Assembly (NCBI GenBank): GCA_002317475.1
Contig: DCIS01000048.1
Location: 1-12,151 of the forward strand
DNA from: Prevotellaceae bacterium UBA1720
GTDB taxonomy: Bacteria > Bacteroidota > Bacteroidia > Bacteroidales > Bacteroidaceae
Direction of reading: 5' to 3'
Length of the DNA stretch: 12,151 nucleotides
The position numbers and the translations under genes are program-made. Numbering within the stretch: the first letter of the stretch is position 1; every line of letters starts with the position of its first letter. Shown here piece by piece: positions 4,708-12,151 of this stretch. Below the pieces are notes generated by a model. It saw nothing but the letters and a program-made list of their open reading frames with translations. It was not told the origin of the DNA and did no database searches.

Positions 4708-5910
4708 ATGTTGAAAGGCAAGAAAATAGTATTGGGCATCACGGGCAGTATCGCTGCCTACAAGGCCTGCTACATCATTCGCGGACTGATCAAGAAAGGT
4801 GCAGAGGTGCAGGTGGTCATAACCCCAGCAGGCAAGGAATTCATTACGCCACTTACCCTGAGCACCCTTACCCAGAAACCCGTGGTGAGCGAGTTCTTCT
4901 CACGCAGTGACGGCAGTTGGCATAGCCATGTGGACCTGGGCTTGTGGGCAGACGCCATGCTGATAGCACCTGCAACGGCTAGCACCATCGGCAAGATGGC
5001 AAACGGCATAGCAGACAACATGCTCATCACCACCTACCTGAGCATGAAGGCACCCGTGTTTGTGGCTCCTGCCATGGACCTGGACATGTATGCTCACCCC
5101 AGTACACAGAAAAACCTACAGACACTACTCTCCTACGGCAATCATATCATTGAACCCGGGACGGGTTTCCTGGCCAGCAAACTGGAGGGCAAGGGACGCA
5201 TGGAGGAACCGGAGCATATCATCGAACAACTGGAGGCATTCTTCGCCAAGCAGCAAGACCTGCAAGGCAAGCGTGTACTGATCACCGCTGGTCCTACCTA
5301 CGAACGTCTGGACCCTGTTCGCTTCATCGGCAACTACTCCAGCGGCAAGATGGGCTTTGCCCTGGCCAAGGAATGTGCTGACCGAGGAGCTGAGGTGGAA
5401 CTGGTATGCGGTCCCGTGAAACTGGAGATCCAGCACGAACGCATCCATCGTACAGACGTGGAGAGTGCCCAGCAGATGTATGAGGCAAGCAATCGTCTCT
5501 TCCCCACCTGTCAGGCCGGAATACTCTGTGCCGCAGTGGCAGACTTCACCCCAGCAAAGGTGGCTGAGAACAAGATCAAGCGTGAGGGCAATCAGTTGCA
5601 CCTCGACCTGCAATCCACACGAGACATTGCCCGTGCACTGGGAGAGATAAAGACAGACGAACAGACGCTGGTAGGTTTTGCCCTGGAGACTAATGACGAA
5701 CTGGCCCATGCCCAGGAGAAACTGGTACGCAAACACCTGGACTTCATTGTCATGAATTCGCTGAACGACAAGGGTGCAGGTTTCCAGCATGACACCAATA
5801 AGATCACACTCATTGATGCTCAGGGGAAGGAAGAATTCCCCCTGAAAAGCAAAGCGGAAGTGGCACAGGACATCGTCGACCGTATGGTACGTGTAATGTC
5901 ATCAAAATAA
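4708..5910 (+). CDS. coaBC: Bifunctional phosphopantothenoylcysteine synthetase/decarboxylase
   Basis: This 400-residue cytoplasmic enzyme joins phosphopantothenate to cysteine and then decarboxylates the product, giving 4'-phosphopantetheine for coenzyme A. The N-terminal CoaC half (about 1-180) is a flavoprotein: GITGSIAAYKA (10-20) is the FMN-binding start, H74 in SHVDLG is the likely active-site histidine, and APATASTIGKMANGIADN is the conserved flavin/substrate segment. The C-terminal CoaB half (about 186-400) shows LITAGPTYERLDPVRFIGNY-SSGKMG (191-216), AAVADFTPAKVAENKIKR (265-282) and a CTP-dependent ligase pattern. Two CoaC positions differ from E. coli: PAMD (121-124) replaces PAMN, and Ser157 replaces the substrate-clamp Cys. 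I recall both as common in Bacteroidota. The next gene starts 13 bases on. Confidence 0.96.
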   Translation: MLKGKKIVLGITGSIAAYKACYIIRGLIKKGAEVQVVITPAGKEFITPLTLSTLTQKPVVSEFFSRSDGSWHSHVDLGLWADAMLIAPATASTIGKMANGIADNMLITTYLSMKAPVFVAPAMDLDMYAHPSTQKNLQTLLSYGNHIIEPGTGFLASKLEGKGRMEEPEHIIEQLEAFFAKQQDLQGKRVLITAGPTYERLDPVRFIGNYSSGKMGFALAKECADRGAEVELVCGPVKLEIQHERIHRTDVESAQQMYEASNRLFPTCQAGILCAAVADFTPAKVAENKIKREGNQLHLDLQSTRDIARALGEIKTDEQTLVGFALETNDELAHAQEKLVRKHLDFIVMNSLNDKGAGFQHDTNKITLIDAQGKEEFPLKSKAEVAQDIVDRMVRVMSSK

Positions 5911-5923
5911 CGATAGAAAACGA

Positions 5924-6832
5924 ATGAGACAGATCATATTGTTCTTCCTTTTGGCAATACTCACCTGTCAAGGCATTAAGGCACAGGAACTCAATGTCAA
6001 GGTCAGCGTGAATCATCAGCAGGTGGGCAACACTACCCGTACAGATGTGTTTGAGGACCTAGAGACGAAAGTGACGTCCTTCATGAACGAACGTCGCTGG
6101 ACAGAGATGCAGTTCCGTGAGTCAGAGCGCATCAACTGCAACATGGCCATCACGGTGAATACCTACAGCGATTCGGACAATCTGTTCAACTGCTCCATGA
6201 CACTGACCGTGAGTCGTCCCGTCTTCAATAGTTCGTACACCACCACCATCTATTCGGTCAAGGACAACGACTTCAACTTCGAGTTCCAGAACACCGACCA
6301 GCTGGAATATGCCGGAGCAGAGCGCGTCGACAACAACCTTGTAGCCCTGCTCTCCTACTATGCCTACATGATCATAGGCTATGACATGGACTGCATGGCT
6401 CCACAGGGTGGCACACGCTACTTCAACGTGGCAGAGGACATCGTAGCTGTGGCAGAAAACCTTGGACAGACGGGATGGAAGGCATTCGGTGACAACAACA
6501 ACCGTTTTGCCCTTCTCAACGACTATCTTGACGGTTCGATGGAGTGTTACCGACAACTGATGTATGACTTCCATCGCAAGGGTCTTGACCACATGGCCGA
6601 GAATGTAGAGGAAGGCAGAGGCATCATCAAGGAGGCATTGGCACTGCTGGACCAAGCCCGTACGGCTAAGAGTATGACACACCTGCCTCAGCTGTTCTCC
6701 GAATATAAAAAAGAGGAACTCATCAACATCTTCAGCGGCAAAGGCAGCAGTGACGAGCGCGAAGCCGTATATGACATTCTCTTCAACACCAACCCCGCCC
6801 TCAGTTCAGACTGGGACAGGATAAAGCAGTGA
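5924..6832 (+). CDS. DUF4835 family exported protein, PorD-like
   Basis: The 302-residue protein opens with a signal peptide (MRQIILFFLLAILTCQGIKA, cleavage likely after A20, then QELNVKV). The mature part has features I associate with DUF4835: VFEDLETKVTSFMNERRWTE, then NCSMTLTVSRPVFNSSYTTT, then LEYAGAERVDNNLVALLSYY. The family is found across Bacteroidota and, as I recall, has been named PorD for an association with the type IX secretion system; I cannot confirm that here. Its mature region should act in the periplasm or at the outer membrane. It lies 13 bases after coaBC, so the two are almost certainly co-transcribed, and recN follows. A cysteine at 15 lies in the hydrophobic core but lacks a good lipobox, so a lipoprotein is unlikely. 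Confidence 0.85.
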   Translation: MRQIILFFLLAILTCQGIKAQELNVKVSVNHQQVGNTTRTDVFEDLETKVTSFMNERRWTEMQFRESERINCNMAITVNTYSDSDNLFNCSMTLTVSRPVFNSSYTTTIYSVKDNDFNFEFQNTDQLEYAGAERVDNNLVALLSYYAYMIIGYDMDCMAPQGGTRYFNVAEDIVAVAENLGQTGWKAFGDNNNRFALLNDYLDGSMECYRQLMYDFHRKGLDHMAENVEEGRGIIKEALALLDQARTAKSMTHLPQLFSEYKKEELINIFSGKGSSDEREAVYDILFNTNPALSSDWDRIKQ

Positions 6833-6870
6833 GAGATGAGAGGTGAGAGGTGAGAGATGAGAGGTGAGAG
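6830..6870. repeat. Heptamer tandem repeat (TGAGAGR, 5.9 copies) at the DUF4835 stop
   Basis: The units are TGAGAGA, TGAGAGG, TGAGAGG, TGAGAGA, TGAGAGG and TGAGAG. The first TGA is the stop codon of the upstream gene. The array fills most of the 61-base gap to recN and is followed by an A-rich leader. Confidence 0.85.
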
Positions 6871-6893
6871 TAAAATTAAAGTAAGAAAAACAG

Positions 6894-8558
6894 ATGCTAC
6901 AACATCTTTCGATAAAGAACTATGCACTCATTGAGGAGTTGGACATAGACTTGCACAAGGGATTCTCTGTCATCACAGGAGAGACCGGTGCGGGAAAGTC
7001 CATCCTGCTTGGTGCTATCGGTTTGTTGCTGGGTCAAAGGGCAGACTCGAAAGCCATTCGTACAGGGGCTCAGCGTTGCATCATCGAGGCGGAGTTCAAT
7101 CTGGGCGAATACCAGATGCAGGATTTCTTCGAGGAGATGGATATAGACTTTGACGGCCAGGAATGCATCATTCGACGCGAACTGACTGCGGCAGGCAAAA
7201 GCAGGGGGTTTATCAACGACACCCCTGCCAATATCACCCAGCTCCGAGCCTTGGGTGACCGACTCATTGATATCCATTCACAGCACCAGAATCTCCTGCT
7301 TGCACAGGAGGACTTCCAGTTGGATGTGCTGGACACCCTGATGCACAATGAAGAGGACTTGCAGGAGTACAAGGCGCAATACCACCAATACCAGGAGCTG
7401 AGGACGAAGCTTCAGAAGGCACGCGAGAGCCTCAACCAGTCCAAGGACGACGAGGAATACCTGCAATTCCAGTGCCAGCAACTGCAAGAGGCCAGACTAC
7501 AGGAAGGCGAAGATGCAGAACTGGAGGAAGAACAGCAGACGCTGGAACACAGTGAGGACATTAAGACGGCTTTGGCACAGTCCTGCGAACTCCTCTCCGG
7601 CGAAGACCACAACATACTCTCCTCCATAAAGACTGTCTATCAGCAGTTGAGCAATGCCAGCCGAGTGTTTGGCCCTGCAGAGGAACTGGCTTCGCGCATC
7701 GACAGTTGCCTGATAGAGCTTAAGGACATCAGCGCTGAGGTGGACAGCCTGAGCGAAGATGTGGAGTTCAGTCCTGAGAGGCTGGCCTTCATCGAGGAAC
7801 GTCTCAGTACCATCTACGACCTTGAGCGCAAGCACCACGTGGACAGCGTGAAGGAACTCCTGGACATCCAGCAGCAGTTGGAGGAACGCCTGCAGAACAT
7901 CGAGCATGGTGACGAACAACTGGAGGAACTGGAGCAGTCGGTACGCAAACAACTCGCATTGCTTCAGAAGCAGGCCAAGGCACTCTCCGTCAAACGACAG
8001 AAGGCTGCAGAGACGGTGGAGAAGATGATGGTGGAGGTGCTCGTACCCCTGGGTATGCCCAACGTACGCTTCCATGTGGAGATAACACCACTCTCCGACC
8101 CCAGCATCACCGGCATGGACCATGTCACGTTCCTCTTCAGTGCCAACAAGAACGCACAGCTGCAACCCATCTCACAGGTGGCCAGTGGTGGTGAGATAGC
8201 ACGCGTCATGCTCAGTCTCAAGTCCATCATCAGCAGCGCCAAGAGTCTGCCTACCATCATCTTTGACGAGATAGACACCGGTGTGAGCGGACAGATAGCA
8301 GAGCGTATGGCCCTCATCATGCGCGAGATGGGACAGGCACACCAACGTCAGGTCATCAGCATCACCCATCTGCCCCAGATAGCCTCTATGGGCAGTCATC
8401 ATTATAAAGTATACAAGGAGGACAATGAGGTGGAGACCAACAGTCACATCATCGAACTCACTCCCGACGAACGCGTTGAGGAGATAGCACACATGCTCAG
8501 TGGAAGCACCATCACCGATGCTGCACGTGAGAATGCACGCACCCTCCTGAATCTATAG
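6894..8558 (+). CDS. recN: DNA repair ATPase RecN
   Basis: The 554-residue length is typical for RecN, an SMC-like ATPase that helps repair double-strand breaks by bringing DNA ends together during RecA-dependent recombination. The N-terminal head carries Walker A GETGAGKS (29-36) and the RecN-typical segment RGFINDTPANITQLRALGDRL followed by IDIHSQHQ. A long charged, Gln/Glu-rich coiled coil spans roughly 155-370. The C-terminal head carries the ABC signature VASGGE (429-434) and Walker B IIFDEIDTG (D458, E459). The head motifs appear intact, so the gene looks functional. The ATG at 6894 is preceded by an A-rich leader (AAAATTAAAGTAAGAAAAAC) and agrees with the conserved start MLQHLSIKNYALIE. 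Confidence 0.97.
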   Translation: MLQHLSIKNYALIEELDIDLHKGFSVITGETGAGKSILLGAIGLLLGQRADSKAIRTGAQRCIIEAEFNLGEYQMQDFFEEMDIDFDGQECIIRRELTAAGKSRGFINDTPANITQLRALGDRLIDIHSQHQNLLLAQEDFQLDVLDTLMHNEEDLQEYKAQYHQYQELRTKLQKARESLNQSKDDEEYLQFQCQQLQEARLQEGEDAELEEEQQTLEHSEDIKTALAQSCELLSGEDHNILSSIKTVYQQLSNASRVFGPAEELASRIDSCLIELKDISAEVDSLSEDVEFSPERLAFIEERLSTIYDLERKHHVDSVKELLDIQQQLEERLQNIEHGDEQLEELEQSVRKQLALLQKQAKALSVKRQKAAETVEKMMVEVLVPLGMPNVRFHVEITPLSDPSITGMDHVTFLFSANKNAQLQPISQVASGGEIARVMLSLKSIISSAKSLPTIIFDEIDTGVSGQIAERMALIMREMGQAHQRQVISITHLPQIASMGSHHYKVYKEDNEVETNSHIIELTPDERVEEIAHMLSGSTITDAARENARTLLNL

Positions 8559-8579
8559 AACATAAAACACAGAAACGAG

Positions 8580-8598
8580 AGGACCCTCACAGGGTCTT
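8580..8598 (+). other. Hairpin in the recN-downstream gap
   Basis: AGGACCCT (8580-8587) pairs with AGGGTCTT (8591-8598) over 8 bp, with one G-T pair and a CAC loop. It ends 14 bases before the next start codon. No T-run follows, so it is probably not a terminator. It lies close to where ribosomes would load on the next gene, so it could modulate translation. Confidence 0.45.
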
Positions 8599-8612
8599 AC
8601 AAAACAAGAAAC

Positions 8613-10289
8613 ATGAGATACTTCATTTTATCACTCATCACCCTCCTTCTACCACTCACCGCAAGTGCCAAGAACCCCAAATTCTTCAAGAAGGCACGTG
8701 CAGCCCAACTGACCATCCTGGCCTACGACAAGGCAGGCAATATCCAGCAGGGACAAGGCTTTTTCGTAAACGATGCCAACGATGTGCTGGTGGAATACAG
8801 TCTGCTGAAAGACGCCGTCAAGGTAAAGGCAGTGGATGCTAACGGCATGGAATATGACCTGCGCAGAGTAAAGGGTGCCAGTTCGTTGTACAACGTGGCA
8901 AGACTCAGCTCTGCAGGGCTGAAGAAACCCGTGAATATGCCCATCCTTACAGAGGCACTCTCCATTGGCAGTGTGGTGTATATCATGCCCCTGAACACAG
9001 CCGACAAGAACGCAGAATGCATCACAGACGTCATCAGCAAGGTGGATGTCTTTGAGGATGCACACAACTACTACACCCTGACCAATTCCCTGGACGAACG
9101 CCTTGCCGGTTCACCCGTCTACACCGAGGCAGGCGAACTGATAGGCAGCGTGCAGTTGTCCTCTGATAAGGAGAAGCAGCATGGATACATCCTGGCAGCA
9201 ACCTATGCCAACCAGATGAAGATCACAGGAGTTGATGCCAACAAGTATGATATCAAGAGTCTGCCTCTGCCCAAAGCCCTTCCCGAGGATGAGACACAGG
9301 CCACAACCTTCATCTACCTGTCCAATAAGCAGGACACCATCGGTTACCGTGCCAACGTGGAGGACTTTGTGGAGATGTTCCCCGAGAGCAGTACAGGGTA
9401 CATCCAACTGGCCGAGATGGAGGCTTCACTGGGCAACTATCAGGCTGCTGAGCAGGTCTACGCCAAAGGATTGGAGCAGTGCAAATCGGGGGTTGACGAG
9501 ATTCACCACTCCTTTGCCAAACTCCTCTACCAGAGCGGTATGCGCAACGAACCCCTCTATGAGACATGGACACTGGACAAGGCTCTCCAGGAGGCCAATG
9601 CTGCCTATGAGGCCAATCCTCAGGCACTCTATACCGCCTTGCAGGGTATGATACTCTATGGTCAGAAGAACTATGCCGAGGCCTACGATAAGTTCATGGC
9701 TATGGGACGGACCAATATGCGATCAGCCGACTATTTCCTCTATGCCGGACAGTGCAAGCAGATGATGAAAGCACCTGCCGAGGAGATACTCGCTACCCAG
9801 GACAGCGCCATTGCCTGCTTTAGCAAACCCTATCCCGTTGAGAGTGCCAGAAGCTTCTACCTGCGCTCGAAGACGCTGACAGAGTTGGGACGTCTGCGCG
9901 AGGCTGTTACCGACCTGAACGAATACGAGCATCTGCTGGCCGGGAAGATCAATGACACCTTCTACTACGAGCGCGAACAACTGGAGGTGCAATGCCGCAT
10001 GTACCAGCAGGCACTCGATGATATCGACCATGCCATAACCCTACAGCCTAGCGAACCCCTCTACTATGCCGAACAGGCCGTAGTGAACTATCGTGTGGGG
10101 CAGATCGACGAAGCACTGGTTGCAGCACAGCAGGCCGTGAAGTTGGACGACACCTTTGCTGACGCCTATCGTATTCTGGGTGTCTGCCTGAGCGACAAGG
10201 GCAAGAAGAAGGAGGCACGCGAAGCCCTGCAGAAAGCCATTGACCTGGGTGACGAACTGGCCGTGAAGGTGCTCGAGAAGATGAAATAA
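8613..10289 (+). CDS. Exported protein: degenerate trypsin-like domain plus TPRs
   Basis: The 558-residue protein has a signal peptide (MRYFILSLITLLLPLTASA, cleavage near residue 19). Residues about 28-205 resemble an HtrA/trypsin-like fold: GQGFFVNDANDVLVEYSLLK corresponds to the HtrA His segment, and LDERLAGSPVYTEAGELIGS to the Ser segment with its GSPV..G.LIG pattern. All three catalytic positions seem lost: the His site reads S63, the Asp site Y93/N94 and the Ser site A165. Residues about 260-547 form at least five TPR-like helical pairs, clearest at 452-547 (AITLQPSEPLYYAEQAVVNY, then AVKLDDTFADAYRILGVCLS, then ALQKAIDLGD). I infer a non-catalytic periplasmic scaffold or peptide-binding protein. 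It is co-directional with recN (54-base gap) and tilS. No family name is assigned. Confidence 0.85.
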   Translation: MRYFILSLITLLLPLTASAKNPKFFKKARAAQLTILAYDKAGNIQQGQGFFVNDANDVLVEYSLLKDAVKVKAVDANGMEYDLRRVKGASSLYNVARLSSAGLKKPVNMPILTEALSIGSVVYIMPLNTADKNAECITDVISKVDVFEDAHNYYTLTNSLDERLAGSPVYTEAGELIGSVQLSSDKEKQHGYILAATYANQMKITGVDANKYDIKSLPLPKALPEDETQATTFIYLSNKQDTIGYRANVEDFVEMFPESSTGYIQLAEMEASLGNYQAAEQVYAKGLEQCKSGVDEIHHSFAKLLYQSGMRNEPLYETWTLDKALQEANAAYEANPQALYTALQGMILYGQKNYAEAYDKFMAMGRTNMRSADYFLYAGQCKQMMKAPAEEILATQDSAIACFSKPYPVESARSFYLRSKTLTELGRLREAVTDLNEYEHLLAGKINDTFYYEREQLEVQCRMYQQALDDIDHAITLQPSEPLYYAEQAVVNYRVGQIDEALVAAQQAVKLDDTFADAYRILGVCLSDKGKKKEAREALQKAIDLGDELAVKVLEKMK

Positions 10290-10354
10290 ACCCCGAGACA
10301 GCAGTCCCATTACCAACCCCCTCATTTTACGAAAACAACCTTCTTATCCAAACC

Positions 10355-11638
10355 ATGCAATTCACCAATCACATAGCACAAACCATCGAGGCAAGAGGCA
10401 TCTTTCAGCCAGACGACCTCATACTGGTGGCTTTGAGCGGAGGAGCAGACTCAGTGGCCTTGCTCCTGGTATTGCGTGACCTGGGGTATAAGGTTGAGGC
10501 ACTGCATTGCAATTTCCAGCTGCGAGGCGAGGAATCCCTGCGTGATGAGCAATTCGTCAGCACCCTGTGCCAACACCTGGACGTGCCCATCCATATCAAG
10601 CATTTTGACACGCGCGCGTATGCGAAAGATAATAAGGTAAGCATTGAGATGGCTGCACGCGACCTGCGCTACGCTTGGTTCAGGGAGCAAGCAGCAAGGC
10701 TCCATGCCCAGGCCATTGCCGTAGCCCATCATCGCGATGATCAGGCCGAGACCCTGTTGCTGAACATCATTCGTGGCACGGGTCTGCGTGGAATGGCAGG
10801 CATGAAATATCGTAATGACCTGATTTGCAGACCCCTGCTCGACGTAAGTCGTACAGACATACTGGACTACCTTTCCGTCAAGGGACAGGACCATGTGACG
10901 GACAGCACCAACCTGGAGCGTGAAGCCCTTCGTAACCGCATACGTCTGGATATCCTACCCGCCCTTGCACAGCTGAATCCTAACATCTCAAAAACCCTCT
11001 CCACCCTGGCATGTAATGTGCAGGACGCCTTGCCCATCTACGAAAAGGGGTTGGAAGACAGCACCTCGCAGATGGTTGACCCTCAGCAGGTTGGCACGGC
11101 CATGACGGCTTCACCATTCAGCATCAAGGAGACAACTCTGACCCTGCTCCACGAATGGGCAGGCTGTTACGGTTTTACACGCACTCAACTGCAGAACATC
11201 CTCACAGCCAGCACGGGAAGGATGGTTGAATCAGCCTCTCACCTATTGCTCCGTGACCGCGAACATTTCATTCTGCACCGGAAAGGGAGCGTACCAACCC
11301 CACCCCAACTCGTTTTCGAGACGCTACCCGTAAGCAAGGTCGGAACGATGGTACGGGGCAATGCCTACCTGGATGCCTCACTGGTCAAGATGCCCATCGA
11401 GACGCGTAGGGTAAAGCCTAACGACAGTTTCACCCCATTGGGTATGAGGGGCACACGTCTCATCAGCAACTACCTCACCGACCTGAAACTCAATCGTTTC
11501 GAGAAGCAGTTCCAGGAGGTGCTGACAGATGCCTCGGGCAAGATACTCTGGGTGGTAGGGCATGCTACGGACAACCATTTCCGCATCACACCCAGCACCA
11601 CGGACGTACTGATCGTCAGGATAAAGAGGGAATACTAG
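10355..11638 (+). CDS. tilS: tRNA(Ile)-lysidine synthase TilS
   Basis: This cytoplasmic enzyme uses ATP to attach lysine to C34 of the tRNA-Ile that carries a CAU anticodon, so that it reads AUA instead of AUG. The 427-residue protein shows the N-type ATP pyrophosphatase loop SGGADS (28-33), HCNFQLRGEESLRDEQ (51-66), AARDLRYAWF (100-109) and AHHRDDQAETLLLNIIRGTG (124-143), all TilS hallmarks, then RNRIRLDILPAL. The C-terminal tRNA-binding domain is present: LGMRGTRLISNYLTDLKLNR near 365 and the terminal HFRITPSTTDVLIVRI. The core appears intact and TilS is normally essential. It lies 65 bases after the TPR gene with no visible promoter match between them. A tandem repeat overlaps its stop codon. 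Confidence 0.96.
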   Translation: MQFTNHIAQTIEARGIFQPDDLILVALSGGADSVALLLVLRDLGYKVEALHCNFQLRGEESLRDEQFVSTLCQHLDVPIHIKHFDTRAYAKDNKVSIEMAARDLRYAWFREQAARLHAQAIAVAHHRDDQAETLLLNIIRGTGLRGMAGMKYRNDLICRPLLDVSRTDILDYLSVKGQDHVTDSTNLEREALRNRIRLDILPALAQLNPNISKTLSTLACNVQDALPIYEKGLEDSTSQMVDPQQVGTAMTASPFSIKETTLTLLHEWAGCYGFTRTQLQNILTASTGRMVESASHLLLRDREHFILHRKGSVPTPPQLVFETLPVSKVGTMVRGNAYLDASLVKMPIETRRVKPNDSFTPLGMRGTRLISNYLTDLKLNRFEKQFQEVLTDASGKILWVVGHATDNHFRITPSTTDVLIVRIKREY

Positions 11639-11682
11639 GAAACTAGGAAATCCTAGGAAATCCTAGGAAGTCCTAGGTAATG
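11635..11682. repeat. Decamer tandem repeat (CTAGGAAATC, about 4.8 copies) at the tilS stop
   Basis: Units are CTAGGAAA, CTAGGAAATC, CTAGGAAATC, CTAGGAAGTC and CTAGGTAATG. The TAG of the first unit is the tilS stop codon. Junctions create repeated CCTAGG palindromes. The array is followed by an A-rich leader to the next gene. Confidence 0.85.
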
Positions 11683-11705
11683 CTAAAAAGAAAAATACTA
11701 AAACC

Positions 11706-11737
11706 AACAACAATAAAAACTAACAACAATAAAACAT
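11706..11737 (+). repeat. A-rich 16-bp direct repeat in the transporter leader
   Basis: Two adjacent copies of AACAACAATAAAA plus three variable bases (11706-11721 and 11722-11737) end 10 bases before the start codon. This A-rich, unstructured stretch is where ribosomes would bind in a phylum that does not rely on Shine-Dalgarno pairing. I found no confident -33/-7 promoter between 11639 and 11747. Confidence 0.55.
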
Positions 11738-11747
11738 AAAAACTACC

Positions 11748-12151
11748 ATGTCAACAAACAAAGAAAAAGTCCAGTCAACAGCTGGAAAACTGGTCGAGAG
11801 ACGCTATCTCGTACCCTTCATCCTCGTTACCTCGCTCTTCGCTCTGTGGGGTTTCGCCAACGACATCACCAACCCTATGGTTGCAGCCTTCCAGACCGTA
11901 ATGGAACTCTCTGCTGCCAAGGCATCCATGGTGCAGTTTGCCTTCTATGGCGGTTATGCCACCATGGCCGTACCTGCTGCACTCTTCATTCGCCGATTCA
12001 GCCACAAGAGTAGTATTCTGCTCGGTCTGGCACTCTACGCCACAGGTGCCTTCCTGTTCATCCCTGCAGCAGCATACCAGGAGTTCACCTTCTTCTGCTT
12101 CTCGCTCTACATCCTCACCTTCGGTCTGGCATTCCTCGAGACAACGGCCAA
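11748..12151 (+). CDS. FucP-type sugar:proton symporter (MFS), N-terminal part
   Basis: The frame is open from the ATG at 11748 to the right edge, giving 134 residues of a protein expected to be about 420-440. It starts MSTNKEKVQSTAGKLVERRY, then shows four membrane segments: near 22-40 (LVPFILVTSLFALWGFAND), 61-82, 88-107 and 113-134. LWGFANDITNPMV and GLAFLETTA match the L-fucose permease (FucP) branch of the major facilitator superfamily. E131 corresponds to E. coli FucP Glu135, an important charged residue; the place of FucP Asp46 seems to be N42, with an Asp three residues earlier (D39). The substrate could therefore be L-fucose or another sugar. The genes beyond the edge, likely sugar catabolism, would decide. 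Confidence 0.85.
   Translation, partial: MSTNKEKVQSTAGKLVERRYLVPFILVTSLFALWGFANDITNPMVAAFQTVMELSAAKASMVQFAFYGGYATMAVPAALFIRRFSHKSSILLGLALYATGAFLFIPAAAYQEFTFFCFSLYILTFGLAFLETTA

Noticed and set aside
6830..6870. CRISPR-like array
   Set aside because: Units are only 7 bp and directly adjacent with no spacers. The same holds for the arrays at 3787 and 11635.
5125..8492. Long minus-strand open frames opposite coaBC, the DUF4835 gene and recN (up to 222 codons)
   Set aside because: All are antisense shadows of clearly recognised genes, with no start signals or recognisable motifs.

Overview
This window looks like a chromosomal segment from a member of the Bacteroidota, most likely Prevotella or a close relative. 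Four things point there. The promoters match the Bacteroidota type (TTTG, about 20 bases, TAnnTTTG) instead of sigma-70 boxes. Gene starts are preceded by A-rich leaders without Shine-Dalgarno sequences. Several families are typical of the phylum (a DUF3127 SSB-like protein, a DUF4835/PorD-like protein, a smalltalk-like micropeptide). The gene order around dnaN also resembles Bacteroidota chromosomes. The species assignment is inference.

Left part (1-2428) reads leftward. It holds the 5' end of an exported protein cut by the window edge (1-128), a 34-residue smalltalk-like hydrophobic peptide (400-504) with a hairpin in its leader, a gene-poor stretch (505-864), an AraC-family regulator (865-1770), and a DUF3127 OB-fold protein with an SSB-like acidic tail (1970-2428). 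Two intrinsic terminators and several promoters separate these units.

At 2429-2663 the direction reverses at back-to-back promoters. From 2664 rightward there is a co-directional run: dnaN (beta clamp), a DnaQ-fold exonuclease with an ExoX-like C-terminal domain, coaBC (coenzyme A synthesis), a DUF4835/PorD-like exported protein, recN (recombination repair), an exported protein with a degenerate trypsin-like domain plus TPRs, tilS (tRNA-Ile lysidine synthase) and the beginning of a FucP-type sugar transporter cut by the right edge. No clear intrinsic terminator appears between dnaN and tilS, so long polycistronic transcripts are plausible. The clamp, exonuclease, RecN and the divergent SSB-like protein form a DNA-maintenance core; coaBC, PorD-like and tilS are housekeeping neighbours.

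Most unusual features: short tandem repeats of three unrelated units (6, 7 and 10 bp) that each begin at or overlap the stop codon of the upstream gene; the SSB-like C-terminal tip on the DUF3127 protein next to the clamp; a clamp-binding-like QLDMY peptide in the exonuclease; an HtrA-like domain that has apparently lost its whole catalytic triad; and an isolated smalltalk-like micropeptide with a structured leader. No tRNA, rRNA, CRISPR array, transposase or prophage gene was seen.
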